From: Hydrangea macrophylla
Taxonomy: Eukaryota > Streptophyta > Magnoliopsida > Cornales > Hydrangeaceae
Length of the DNA stretch: 64,000 nucleotides
Direction of reading: 5' to 3'
Assembly (NCBI GenBank): GCA_033977485.1
Contig: CM066984.1
Coordinates: 114,941,251-115,005,250, forward strand
The notes below the pieces were generated by a model. The model was not told where the DNA came from. It ran no database searches and was given only the letters and a program-made list of their open reading frames with translations. Positions 34,131 to 44,014 of this stretch are shown in pieces. The position numbers and the translations under genes are program-made. The first letter of the stretch is position 1. Each line of letters opens with the position of its first letter.

Positions 34131-34239
34131 CATAGGACATATAGGTCAAGTGGCAAAGAGCTTAGCATTTATAAGTCCCCTCCAATGCATAGATTCAGAG
34201 TTCGAACCTCATCCCCTTCGACATATCAATTTAAAAAAA
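34131..34239 (+). mobile_element. tRNA-derived SINE with 16-bp target duplication
   Basis: A pol III A-box (TAGGTCAAGTGG, near 34142) and B-box (AGTTCGAACCTC, near 34198) are followed by an A-rich tail. Flanks AAGTAAGAAGGAAAAG (34115-34130) and AAGTAAGGAGGAAAAG (34240-34255) are direct repeats with one mismatch. The body is only about 109 bp. The cloverleaf is not tRNA-like enough for a functional tRNA. Confidence 0.85.
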
Positions 34240-34294
34240 AAGTAAGGAGGAAAAGAAAAGAAAATTACTTAGCAATTAAGTGGATTTATATTTA

Positions 34295-34576
34295 GGGTGC
34301 GTTTTTTAAACTAAAAATTAAGTACTGAAAATTAAGTGCTGAATTTCAATACTGAAAATTTTAAGTGATTGAATTTACAGTACTAAAAATAATTTTTCAA
34401 GTACTGAAAATAGATCGCATTCAGTGATTTTTTTTCAGTAGAATTTTTTCACTTAAAGTTTTCAGTGGTTTTTTGGCTGCTTTTTCAATTAAGTGATACG
34501 TTATAAAATGTACTGAAATAAAATAAGTGCTGAAAGTTTTCATTTTCACAACATAATTAGGTTAACAAACACACCC
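34295..34576. mobile_element. Tourist (PIF/Harbinger-type) MITE, family E copy 1
   Basis: Ends are GGGTGCGTTTTTTAAAC and GTTAACAAACACACCC. TTA is present on both sides (34292-34294, 34577-34579), the PIF/Harbinger target. The interior has CAGTACTGAAAATT-type repeats. The same family occurs in the opposite orientation at 35606-35876. Confidence 0.88.
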
Positions 34577-34579
34577 TTA

Positions 34580-35452
34580 GGCCTTGTTTGGCAGGCAGGA
34601 TATGATAACTTTTATCCTATCCAGCGTTTGGTGGCGCTATTGGACAAGATAAAATAGCCCTGAACCAGATTTTTATCCCACGGAGAGGGGAATAACTATA
34701 ATCCATGAGGGGAGGTGGTATTAAGTGGGATTAAAAGTTTGGAATAACATCTTAATTGGGACAAAAAAGCTCTCCTTTTTTTTTTTTTTTTTTTTAAGAT
34801 TTGATTTTTTTCTTGTTCATTTTTAGCTTTTTTTTTTCATTTTATTTTATTTATTTTTTCAGATCATTTTTTTCCTTTTTCATTTTTCATATACGCTTTT
34901 TTTTTCCTCACTTTTCATTTTCCGATTTGCCTTTTTATTTATTTATTTCAGATCCAAACTTTTTTTTTTTTTTTTTCTTTTCAGATCTGCCGCCTTCTTC
35001 TGTTTTTCTTGTATCTTTCTCTTCTTTCTTTTCTTTTTTTTTTTTCCTTTTTATTTTATTTTTCAGGTCTCTCTCTCATTTTTTGTTCAGATCCATTTTT
35101 CCCCCTTTTTTTTATTTTCAAATCTCTTTTTTTTTCTTCATTTTTAGATCTACTCTTTTTTTCTTCATTTTTAGATCTACTCTTTTTTTTTTTTTTTTTC
35201 GTTTTCTTTTTTCTTTTTCTTTCTTCATATCTCAATTTGTGTTAAAAAGCAATAATTTAGTTATTATACGGAACTTATATCCGAGCACGACCAAATACAA
35301 GATTATGATATAATTGTTTATCCGACAGTTTTATCCAGCACGTTCTAAACACAAGACAACATAACAGCTTATCCGACATGATTACTATCCAGTCTATGAT
35401 CATGCCTATCCTGTCCTAGCCGACAGTTTTATCCAACTTGCCAAACGAGACC
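34580..35452. mobile_element. Tourist-like MITE with T-rich core
   Basis: Ends are GGCCTTGTTTGGCAGG and CTTGCCAAACGAGACC, flanked by TTA (34577-34579 and 35453-35455). The left TTA is shared with the neighbouring element. Sub-terminal GATAACTTTTATCC / GGATAAAACTGTCGG arms surround about 450 bp of T-rich sequence containing repeated TTCAGATC(T/C). The phenylalanine-rich open frames inside are artefacts of this tract. Confidence 0.88.
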
Positions 35453-35605
35453 TTAGTCGTTTTGAGGCGATGTGCGCTGCTGATCGACTTTTCTAGAGGG
35501 AATTAAGGAGTTTGATTTGTAAGCTGAAATTATTTTGGGTGTTACATTAATGATATATGGAGGTTATCATCCCTATATTGTCTGTTATTTATGGTACTAT
35601 ACTAA

Positions 35606-35876
35606 GGGTGTGTTTGATAAACCAATTCAGTGGTAAAATAAAAATTAATTTCGGCACTTAATGTTTTTTTCAGTGCGTTTAATAATGTACACTTAATTGA
35701 AAAAGCAGTCGAAATTCATTGAAAACTTTAAATGAAAAAATTGTACTGAAAATAATCAACTGGATGCAGTCTATTTCATTACTTAAAACAATATTTTCAG
35801 TATTGCAACTTAAATCACTTAAAATTTTTAATACTTAAAATTTAATACTTAATTTTCAATTTTATCAAACGGATAC
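35606..35876. mobile_element. Tourist MITE, family E copy 2
   Basis: Ends are GGGTGTGTTTGATAAACC and TTTTATCAAACGGATAC, flanked by TAA (35603-35605 and 35877-35879). The interior matches 34295-34576 in inverted order (CACTTAATTGAAAAAGCAG versus CTGCTTTTTCAATTAAGTG). Confidence 0.88.
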
Positions 35877-36055
35877 TAAATAGTATTAGTATCTCTAACC
35901 ACACCGCTGTTAAAGAAGGAAAATGGGGTATTATCGAAATATATAGAAGCAACTAATAATTAATAGGGGAGTAATTAAAAAATAACTGGAAGTCCATATA
36001 CAAGCTGTTCAACATGGAAATCCACACGAGTGACATGCTCATTATTACTTCAATA

Positions 36056-36241
36056 ATGCTAGGGACACTCCACAAAGCACACCCCAAAGCACATCATGCT
36101 TTAAATGCATGTACTTTGGGCTGTGAAACTTTTTTACACAGGGCCCACATTTTTTTGAGAACCGCTAGGGAAGCCCAAAGTACATGTACACAAAGCATGA
36201 GGTGTGCTTTGAGGTGTGCTTTGTGGTGTGTCTCTAGCACC
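36056..36241. mobile_element. MITE family A, copy 3
   Basis: AATGCTAGGGACACTCCAC and the inverse of GTGGTGTGTCTCTAGCAC form the ends. CACAAAGCACACC is repeated within each arm, and the centre has TTTAAATGCATGTACTTTGG. Confidence 0.82.
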
Positions 36242-36410
36242 ACTCTTATTACTTTGTCATGTATCTCTACTCTCTAGGGAATGGGAGAGTGTATTTAATT
36301 TCCTCATATATAGTTTAATTGATTCTAAGATAGTATTTACATATTGTATTCACTAATTATGTATGTATGTGACTAGTCCTATAGAGAGACCGAATTGGAT
36401 GAGAGCATTT

Positions 36411-36806
36411 TTCTCATCAAATTTTGGTCTACTATTGCTAGATTATTCAAGTATTTATTAGGTGATATGTGTTTCATTTCAGTAATTATATTGATAGTAT
36501 AAGAGTAAAATAGAAATTAAATAAAACATGTGTCACCCAATAAAACTTAAATGAGCTTCCTTTGAATGCTTTTGTTATGCCTGATTTTCCTTGTTTGTTG
36601 TTGCTTTGGCCTTGTTTAGCCTCTTTGGGCATTGCTTGCTAGTTTAGAGGTGGACTCTGTCTTCTTTCTTTTCTTTAGCTGGTTTTTGAGCTTATTGTAA
36701 TATCTTAGGGTAAGGCCCTTTTTTCGTTAATTAACCATTTTTTTGAAAAAAAATAAAACTTAAATGAGCAATAATGGATCAAAAATGAATAAGTGAAAAT
36801 ACTCTC
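36411..36806. mobile_element. Mutator-type MITE family C, copy 5, with nested LINE tail
   Basis: It begins GAGAGCATTTTTCTCATC and ends AAGTGAAAATACTCTC. Flanks GAATTGGAT (36402-36410) and AAATTGAAT (36807-36815) are a decayed 9-bp duplication. It is interrupted by the retroposon at 36557-36751. Confidence 0.7.
36557..36751 (+). mobile_element. 5'-truncated LINE 3' end with 18-bp target duplication
   Basis: The body ends in a T-rich then A-rich tail and is bracketed by a perfect direct repeat, AATAAAACTTAAATGAGC, at 36539-36556 and 36752-36769. Such a long duplication with an A-tail is the mark of target-primed reverse transcription. No coding remnant is left. Confidence 0.85.
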
Positions 36807-37059
36807 AAATTGAATTTAACAATCTCTCTCTCTCTCTTATTTTATATTGTTAAAAGTCATACATGCATACTATGTTAGTTTATTGATTTGGACAACTTTG
36901 GGAACGTGGGAAACAGAGTGGTATGGGGATGTTAGATTAGCCATAAATATGGTAGTGGTACGTACTTCCCACTTGGTAATGATCATTGGGCTTCATTTCG
37001 AAACAGTTTGAAACTTGCAGCAGTTTAACAGTATTACTACTACGTGAATCAACAACATA

Positions 37060-37655
37060 GTATAAAATAAGTGCAAATTATACTTTAATCCATTAAATTA
37101 TAACGTGTTTTTAATTGGGTTTATAAATTTTTTTTATTTTTTTTTAGCAATTGGATCCTTGAATTTCAAAATTTTATTCAATCAAACCCAAATTCTGACA
37201 CTGTTAGCTTAAATTATTAGAAATTGACACGTACATTGCACGTAATGCTTATCTGTCACATGTTAGGTTAAGACAAACATGGGAGAATGTGAACAGTGCA
37301 AAAGATTGCATTCAATCAGATCCGAAATCACGTTCAATCAAATTCAAAAACACATTCGACTAGATCCAAAATTGCATTCAATTATACCCAAAATCACATT
37401 ATTTTTTAGCCATTCACAGTCTCCCGTGTTTGTCTTAACCTAACATGTGACAGGTATGCATTACGTGCAACGTATGTGACAATTTCTAATAATTTAAGCT
37501 AACAGTATCAAAATTTGGATTTAATTGAATGGATTTTTGAAGTTCATGGACCCATTTCCAAAAAAAAATAAATAAATAAAAATAAAAAATTTATGAACCA
37601 AATTAAAAACAGGTGTATAATTTAAAAAATTAAAGTGTAATTTAGCCTCTAAAAC
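37060..37655. mobile_element. Mutator-type fold-back element
   Basis: Long imperfect arms include CACATGTTAGGTTAAGACAAAC / GTTTGTCTTAACCTAACATGTG and AATTATTAGAAATTGACAC-type blocks. It is flanked by AACAACATA (37051-37059 and 37656-37664), a perfect 9-bp duplication. The central spacer repeats ATTCAATCARATCCAAAATC. It has no transposase. Confidence 0.88.
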
Positions 37656-37969
37656 AACAACATAGTTTTGATTAGGTTGGCCATTCTATCCCCTCAACAA
37701 CCACCACCACCATCCCCATCAATAATGCCCACTATTTTGTATTCCAAACCAACCAATAGGGCCACACGTATGAATTCACTTTATAAGGATGATTTGCTAA
37801 TTCACTTTACTTGATGTGATAAAAAAAGAAAAAGAAAAAAAGGTTACAATTTTTGAGGTTCTATTTGGTTTATGGTTTTTGTAAGAGAAAAACAGCGAAA
37901 GAAAAAATAGCTAGTTCCACGTTGTTTGGCTTGTATTTTCCTTCATGTTTAATACACAATAAAAATTAA

Positions 37970-38000
<31 letters not shown>

Positions 38001-38527
38001 TAGATAATATATAATATAATTTTTTATACATGAATAAAGGAAAGAAAAATGACGCAAAAGTGTGTAAGTTATTTCTTGAACTTATTCTTTTTTTTTTTCC
38101 TTCCTATTTTTCTAATCATCTTCATTATTAATTAACCACACAAAGGAAGACATTTTTCTCTACGTCTTTGTTTTTTGTTTTATTTATTTATTTTTTTTGT
38201 CACCCATTAAATCCAAGAACCGAACATGAACAAAACCTCAAAAGAAATTTGAAGATTTCTATGAGTTGATGATACGTATTCATTTATGGCTCCAGTAAGA
38301 TAGTCCATGGGGTAGCTCTCCAATCTATAGTAGCGTAACAAGATTATAGGCCCAGGCCCATAACACTAGATAGTCCCAAACTTTCCAACCCGCAATAAGT
38401 AAAGGAAGAGAAGAGAACAATGTTTCTAAAAAAGTGGAAAAAAGAAATAAACAGTATAAACAAATTTTATTTAATGAGGTGGTATAGTGTACTCCCTATG
38501 TAAACTATGTATCTATATATCTTCAAA

Positions 38528-38651
38528 GAAAATACTTTTGCTCACCCAAAAAATGGATCATTAATGCTCACCCAAGCATCTCATGCATTAGTCCATAGGA
38601 TGATTGGGTGAGCATTGATGAACCATTTTTTGGGTGAGCAAAAATGCTCTC
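38528..38651. mobile_element. Mutator-type MITE family C, copy 3
   Basis: Ends are GAAAATACTTTTGCTCACCC and GGGTGAGCAAAAATGCTCTC, with perfect 9-bp flanks ATCTTCAAA (38519-38527 and 38652-38660). At 124 bp it is the shortest copy. Confidence 0.9.
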
Positions 38652-38726
38652 ATCTTCAAAGTAAAGCACCCATTAATATGCCTTAAATTCTCAAAATACA
38701 TGTGATTTTCTTGATTGAATTGCCTC

Positions 38727-38915
38727 TTGGTCCAGTTGGTATCATGCCCTCTCACTCCCTTAGGAGTGGGGAGTTCGACTCCTTTGGGAGTCTTCTCTTT
38801 GGGGAGTTTGCCCTTTGGGATTTGTTTGGGTTGTGGATTTGTGGCTCCCTTTGTGTGTGCGTTGACGCCTATGAATGCTTTGTCATTAATAAAATAATAA
38901 TAATAATAATAATAA
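38727..38915 (+). mobile_element. tRNA-derived SINE with (AAT)n tail
   Basis: A-box TTGGTCCAGTTGG (near 38728) and B-box GAGTTCGACTCC (near 38771) at SINE spacing, then a tRNA-unrelated body and an AATAATAAT tail (38889-38915). The target duplication is not clear. It resembles the element at 60893. Confidence 0.72.
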
Positions 38916-39433
38916 AATGGTCATTGGTGAAATGGTCATTGGTGAAGGGCTCCACTATTCGATATGAAGTGTTGAATCACCCACGTTAAAGAATAAAGAA
39001 AAAAAGAAAAGACGAAACAGAAAGATTAAAGACACAAAATTTAACATCGTTCGAACTGGTGCCTTTGTCTACAACTTATAAATCTGTAACCTTAGTATAA
39101 CTTTTTCATTTGACCCTAGGCCTAATGTAACTCTCTAACTAGAGTATAAGTCACACCCAACACGGTGACCTTCACAATCCATAGAATTTCCTTTAAATTT
39201 TATTAATCTCGTTGTAGTGAAATGATTAAATGGACACACAGTAAAAGTTGTAGGATGCAAATATGCATATCATGAAAATATGTAGGCTGTCATTGCTCTT
39301 TAAAAAATGTCATCCTAGCTCACACAATTATGTGAGGTGATTTAGTATAAATATGCTTGTATATGAAATTTCTTACAAATTATACTATTGACTAAATGTG
39401 AAATTTTACAATAAAATCAAATTACCAATAAAG
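38916..39433. other. Unassigned sequence
   Basis: It contains a short duplication GAAATGGTCATTGGTG near 38920-38945 and a stretch AATTTAACATCGTTCGAACTGG near 39039 of a type often found in plant retroelement remnants. Nothing else is supported. Confidence 0.4.
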
Positions 39434-39435
39434 TA

Positions 39436-39690
39436 CTTCCACCGTCCCTTTTTTTAAGTTCATCTTTGGGAACTTAATTTATTAAGGGGACAAAAAGAAT
39501 CTACATCTACTTTCCACAATTACCCCTAATCATTATAATAACATTTTTTTTAGTTTTGTCTTGGTGTAGATTTTAAGGAAGGGTCGTTATGGAAAGTGGG
39601 TAAAAATTGTATACTAATTTAGGAAAGTGAACCCTAATTTTGGGACATTCTAAAATAGAATATAGGACTTAAAAAAAGGGACGGAGAGAG
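39436..39690. mobile_element. Stowaway (Tc1/mariner-type) MITE
   Basis: Ends are CTTCCACCGTCCCTTTTTTTAAG and CTTAAAAAAAGGGACGGAGAGAG, the Stowaway terminus type (CTCCCTCCGTCCC). TA flanks on both sides (39434-39435, 39691-39692). 255 bp, no coding. Confidence 0.93.
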
Positions 39691-40299
39691 TAGTGAATAA
39701 TTTAGAATATCACAAATCCAGTTGGCTACTGCCAATTGGTAGCTAGTTATATATAGTTAGAGAGAACTCTTCGGTACACTCAAGTGGTTTGGGTGTACTT
39801 ACGTCTTTTGTTCCCGTGGTCTTAAAAGTTTATTTTCAGTAAAAAAGAAAATAATTTTAAGGAAAAAAAATATTTCTTGCCAAAAACAAGAGACATAGGT
39901 ACGTACAGCCAAACTACTTAGGCTAGAATTTAGGACTTTAGGGGAAAACTTAATCGGACTCATGAGCTCATCCCATTCTATTGTAAGTTAGCCAAAAAAA
40001 AAAAAAAAAGTTGCATGAGCTCAATGCAAATCGCGGAATTCAAGAATGCGTATATTCATATTCATGAATGTGTATGTACATATTTGTGCATAAATTAACC
40101 AATTATTTGTGTTGGATTGGACCCACGTCCTATATGTTAAGAATAAGGCACACATGGTCACTTCATGTGAAAATGGAGGAAGGAGTGGAGATAGGATAAT
40201 TGAGAGTATTTTTGTTCACTTTAAAAAAGTATTATTATACTTATGCAGTGAATTGTACATTTTTTTTTATTTGAGCTTGATGCTGTTTAAATTTTTTTT

Positions 40300-40380
40300 A
40301 TACTTTTTTGTGCGCCACTTATACAGCACATGGTACATGCATTTAAAGCTGTGTGTGAAAAAAGTGTGTGAGTCTAGCAT
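40300..40380. mobile_element. MITE family A, partial copy
   Basis: GCGCCACTTATACAGCACATGG, ACATGCATTTAAAGC and GTGTGTGAGTCTAGCAT match the right half of 22970-23143. The left half is missing or unrecognisable. 39693-40299 otherwise holds nothing I can name. Confidence 0.6.
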
Positions 40381-40480
40381 TTTTTTTCCAAAAATGGTTC
40401 ACTAATGCTCATCTAAGCATTTTCCTCTCAAATATTTTTGGGATGAGCAAAAATATTTTCTTGATAATTTCATTACTTAT
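40381..40480. mobile_element. Possible remnant of MITE family C
   Basis: ATGGTTCACTAATGCTCATC and GGGATGAGCAAAAATATTTTC resemble parts of copy 3 (38528-38651). The left terminus is missing. Confidence 0.4.
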
Positions 40481-40838
40481 ATCTTCCTCTCTCTCTCTTT
40501 GTCGTGTTTTTCCTTTGTCGTGAAGTGATATTTTGATTATGTTAATATTCAAATTTAAATAAGACAAAGACAAAACAATAGAAGGGTAAGCATCGAGGAC
40601 GGATTCAGCAATCTAATCTTGTTTTAGGGAAAAAAAAAATTGGCGTTTATTTATACATTTTTTATAATAAAATAAATGTATAAGGAGCCAAGGAGGGATA
40701 AATATAAACTATTTGAATCAATAGGTATGAAGCAATTTGTAAACAAAATTCAAAATTTATATTTATAAAAACACACACTTTTTAAAAAATTACATGTACA
40801 CATCAGTTTTTATTTTTTTTATTTTTTATTTTAATTCT

Positions 40839-40864
40839 GGGGGGGGGGGGGGGGGGGGGGGGGG
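40839..40864 (+). repeat. Poly-G run of 26 bases
   Basis: Twenty-six consecutive G bases, seen directly. The length may be inexact because homopolymers are error-prone in sequencing. Confidence 0.85.
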
Positions 40865-41437
40865 CTAATAATTAAAAAATATTAGGGAGGCGAATGTATA
40901 TACTTAACATGTATTTTCAAATAATACTAATAAACATGTGAAGAAAAACTTGTCTATTAATTTTCATTATTTTTGTTACACCTTATTTTCACCTTACTTG
41001 AAGTGGTAATAAAAAAAAAAAAAACAGTGCAAGACTTCATGCCTGAGACAACTTGAGTTTGGATAACCAATTTTTTTTTTTGGGTAACCATGAATTACCA
41101 TTCTTAAAAAATTATATTGGTAATTTGCCATATGATGAATAGAGAGAGAATTTTTTTTTAAATCTAACAACTAATAGTTTTGTTGATTTGACTGGTGAAA
41201 TGTCCTGTGTGTTAGATGAGAAGACTAATGTATATAGGATCAATCTATAATATACCCATAAAAAAGAGTGTAAATTAACCCCAAATATGTGGTTAAGAAT
41301 CTGCCACATCAGCAAAAAGAATTAAAAATTATTAAAATTTGACCAATTTTTCCAGTTTTTCATCTGATAACCCACATTAAAATATAACCTAGCCACATTT
41401 TTCATAATTGGGTCATAACTATAGCAACATTACTCAT

Positions 41438-41800
41438 AACTTGGTCATAACAGAACCACATTTCTCATAAGTCATAACAAAGCCACATTTCTCATAATCA
41501 ACTGAAATTATTGCATGATAATGGACCACCACGTGGCCATAGACCATGCAAATCATAATTTTCCACGTGGCTCCACTTGCACATGGCAACTATTTTTTCT
41601 TTTTTTCTTTTTTGTGTTTTTTTCTTAGTCAACATTACCCATAACTTGGTCATAACAGAACCACATTTATCATAACAAAGCCACATTTCTCATAACTAAC
41701 TGAACTTATTGCATGATAATGGACCACCATATGTGGCCATAGACCATGCAAATCATAATTCGCCATGTGACTCCACTTGCACGTGGCAACAATATTTTTT
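41438..41800. repeat. Direct duplication of about 190-200 bp
   Basis: ACTTGGTCATAACAGAACCAC through CCACTTGCACATGGCAAC (about 41438-41590) returns at 41645-41797 with small differences. Both copies end in T-rich tracts. Within it, ACATTTCTCATAA is a shorter repeat. 40865-41330 shows only AT-rich DNA. Confidence 0.88.
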
Positions 41801-41989
41801 TTTATTTTCTTTTTTATTATTATTATTTTTTTGGTTGTACGGGGAGCTTAATAATACTATTTGGAAAAAATTCAAAATAAAATGATACTTAGTCCCCACG
41901 CCCATTATTTCCAAAAAGAGGTGAGTTTTTTGTTTTTTTTTCTTCACAGTTGATTTTTTTGTTTCATAACCAACAAGGTTATAACATAA

Positions 41990-41993
41990 AATC

Positions 41994-42030
<37 letters not shown>

Positions 42031-42042
42031 TATATATATATG
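41990..42042. repeat. (AAT)n(TA)n microsatellite
   Basis: A run of ATA/AAT trinucleotides followed by TA dinucleotides. Confidence 0.92.
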
Positions 42043-42179
42043 AAAAACCCAAGGTTCAAACAAGGCCCCATCTCACTTTACTGCTGATTTTTTTTTTTAA
42101 AAAAAAATTGTAATAATTATATCCAAATCAACACCCTATCAAAAAAAAAAAAAAAACCATAAAAAATAATTTTAAAAAA

Positions 42180-42310
42180 TATGGAATGTGGTATTGGTTA
42201 CGACCAATGTGATGTTGGTTATGCGAAATGTGGTACTGGTTATGAGGAATGTGGTCTGTGATGACATAATCGGTTCAATGATAAATTTGGGAAGCATAGC
42301 ATTACCCATT
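42180..42310. repeat. Short tandem repeat joined to a family B MITE right end
   Basis: Three to four units of GAATGTGGTATTGGTTAYG (about 22 bp) are followed by TTTGGGAAGCATAGCATTACCC, the right end of MITE family B. The left end is not found. Confidence 0.6.
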
Positions 42311-42344
42311 TTTTAAAATAAAATTTTATAACGTTTTTTTTTCT

Positions 42345-42560
42345 TCGAACAACCACTGCCACAGGTTTTTTTTTTTGGCACAGTTATAATAATATTTTTT
42401 TTCAAACTACCATTGTTTTTTCAAACTGCCATAGTTTTTTTTTTCTTTTTTTTCTTTTTTTTGAACAACCATTGCTACAGTTTTTTTTTTTTTTTGGTCA
42501 CAATTTTTTTCCCTTTTTTCAAACGACCACTACCACAGTTTTTTTTTTTTGGTCTTTTAG
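42345..42560. repeat. Tandem units of ACCACTGCCACAGTTTTTTTT
   Basis: Four units of about 50-60 bp combine AACNACCATTGCCACAG with long T runs and GGTCACA. Confidence 0.75.
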
Positions 42561-42782
42561 ATTTCAGTCCTTTATTATATCATTTTTTATAAATGGATCC
42601 ATTCTATAAGTCAACTTATAAATTAGTCACTCACTTATTTTGATGACCAAAATACCCCTATATCACTATTTGTATATATACATAATATTTACTCTCTGAA
42701 ATCAAGATTTTCAAATTAAAACCCATATAACTATATACATATATAACAAATCATAGTTTTAAAATTCAAAACTCATATAACT

Positions 42783-42806
42783 ATACACACACACACACAC
42801 ACCCCC

Positions 42807-42865
<59 letters not shown>
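42783..42865. repeat. Compound (CA)n(TA)n(GA)n microsatellite
   Basis: Adjacent dinucleotide tracts, seen directly. Confidence 0.95.
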
Positions 42866-42869
<4 letters not shown>

Positions 42870-42871
<2 letters not shown>

Positions 42872-43270
42872 AATCTAATAGTGGAAATTCCTCACTTTTA
42901 AAATGCATAACAGACCATAATTGAGAAATTCTCAGATAACATAATGTGAAATTCTGTATATAATTGGAAGAAATTATCACTTCTAACCATAATGAGGAAT
43001 TTCTCACTTTGAAAGACATCACTGACCCAAAGTGAGAAATTTCTCAATAGCATAATGGTGAGAAATTATCACTTCTAATTTAATGAGGAATTCATCACTT
43101 TAAAAGACATCAATGACCAAAAGTGAGGAATTGCTACATATTGTGGTGAAAAATTCTCACTTCTAGGATTTTGATGGATGTCTCTAATAGCAAATTCGTT
43201 ACTTATAATACAAATTTATCTCAATTTTTAATGAATTTGATGAGAAAAATTCTCATAAGGAAAAAAAATT
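42870..43270. repeat. Repeats rich in GTGAGAAATTCTCAC-type palindromes
   Basis: Units carrying GAGGAATT(T/C)(C/A)TCACTTT, AAAGACATCA(C/A)TGACC and GTGAGAAATTATCACTTCTA recur with a spacing of about 100 bp. The same TGAGAAATTTCTCA flavour occurs at 30780-31470. Confidence 0.7.
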
Positions 43271-43468
43271 CCTCACCTTCACAAAAAAAAACAAACAAAC
43301 AAACAAACTTCTAACCAAAAAAAGAGATGAGCCATGGAATGATGTCAGCAAGCGAAGCTCGGTTCCGTCTTTGCACAAACCCTTAATATGGATACAAGTG
43401 ACATAGGTATAAGTGTCAACATTGTGTGCAGTATATATATAGTACAGTATATAAGGGAATATATATAT

Positions 43469-43698
43469 GTATAATGTATATGGGGGATATTTATGCCTAG
43501 GCAGATTCGTATGGTGATATGTTGATGAAGTTTTGGAACTGAAACTGCCACGGCAAATTCGGGGGATCTCTCACCAACCAAAATATGTATAATGTATATG
43601 GGGGATATTTATGCCTAGGCAGATTCGTATGGTGATATGCTGATGAAGTTTTGGACCTGAAATAGCCACGGAAAATTCGGGGGATCTCTCACCAACCG
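43469..43698. repeat. Tandem duplication of 117 bp
   Basis: ATGTATATGGGGGATATTTATGCCTAGGCAG through GGGGGATCTCTCACCAACC at about 43476-43579 is repeated at 43593-43696 with few substitutions. Confidence 0.92.
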
Positions 43699-43953
43699 AA
43701 AAACCAAATCTTCAAACTTGTCCTCAAATTTTCTTCAGAACTGATCTCATAAAAGTATAACCAAGAATTTCAATCACAACCTCATCTAGGTCCTACAAAT
43801 CCAAAACTAGAGCAACCATCAACAACCTCTGCGATACAACACAAATTGGTGTTGATGTTATGGTGATGAAGTTATGGTGGGATGATGGGTCGGTGATGTT
43901 GATGAAGAGATTGGTGTTGATGAATAGTAACTCATTATTAAAAAATTTCAAAA
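43699..43953. other. Unassigned sequence left of the copia element
   Basis: A repeated GGTGTTGATG / GGTGATGAAG stretch near 43850-43920; no feature recognised. Confidence 0.4.
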
Positions 43954-44014
43954 ATCAAAACAAGTGTTCCAAAACGCATCTATAGATCCAAACAAGCGTG
44001 GCTCTGATACCAAT
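43954..44014 (-). mobile_element. Extra leader fragment of the copia element beyond its left LTR
   Basis: About 60 bp (ending GCGTGGCTCTGATACCAAT) match 53655-53717, the primer site and first leader bases that belong only downstream of a 5' LTR. Here they lie outside the element's 3' LTR. Left of about 43954 the similarity stops. This is the remains of a second, tandem copy or of LTR recombination. Confidence 0.85.

Noticed and set aside
34131..34239. Possible tRNA gene
   Set aside because: Both pol III boxes are present but no complete cloverleaf; a target duplication and A-tail show a SINE. The same holds for 38727 and 60893.
34801..35313. 170-codon phenylalanine-rich frame
   Set aside because: It is the translation of a poly-T tract in a Tourist MITE.
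43345..43581. 78-codon frame on the - strand
   Set aside because: It lies in a tandem duplication, with no known domain.
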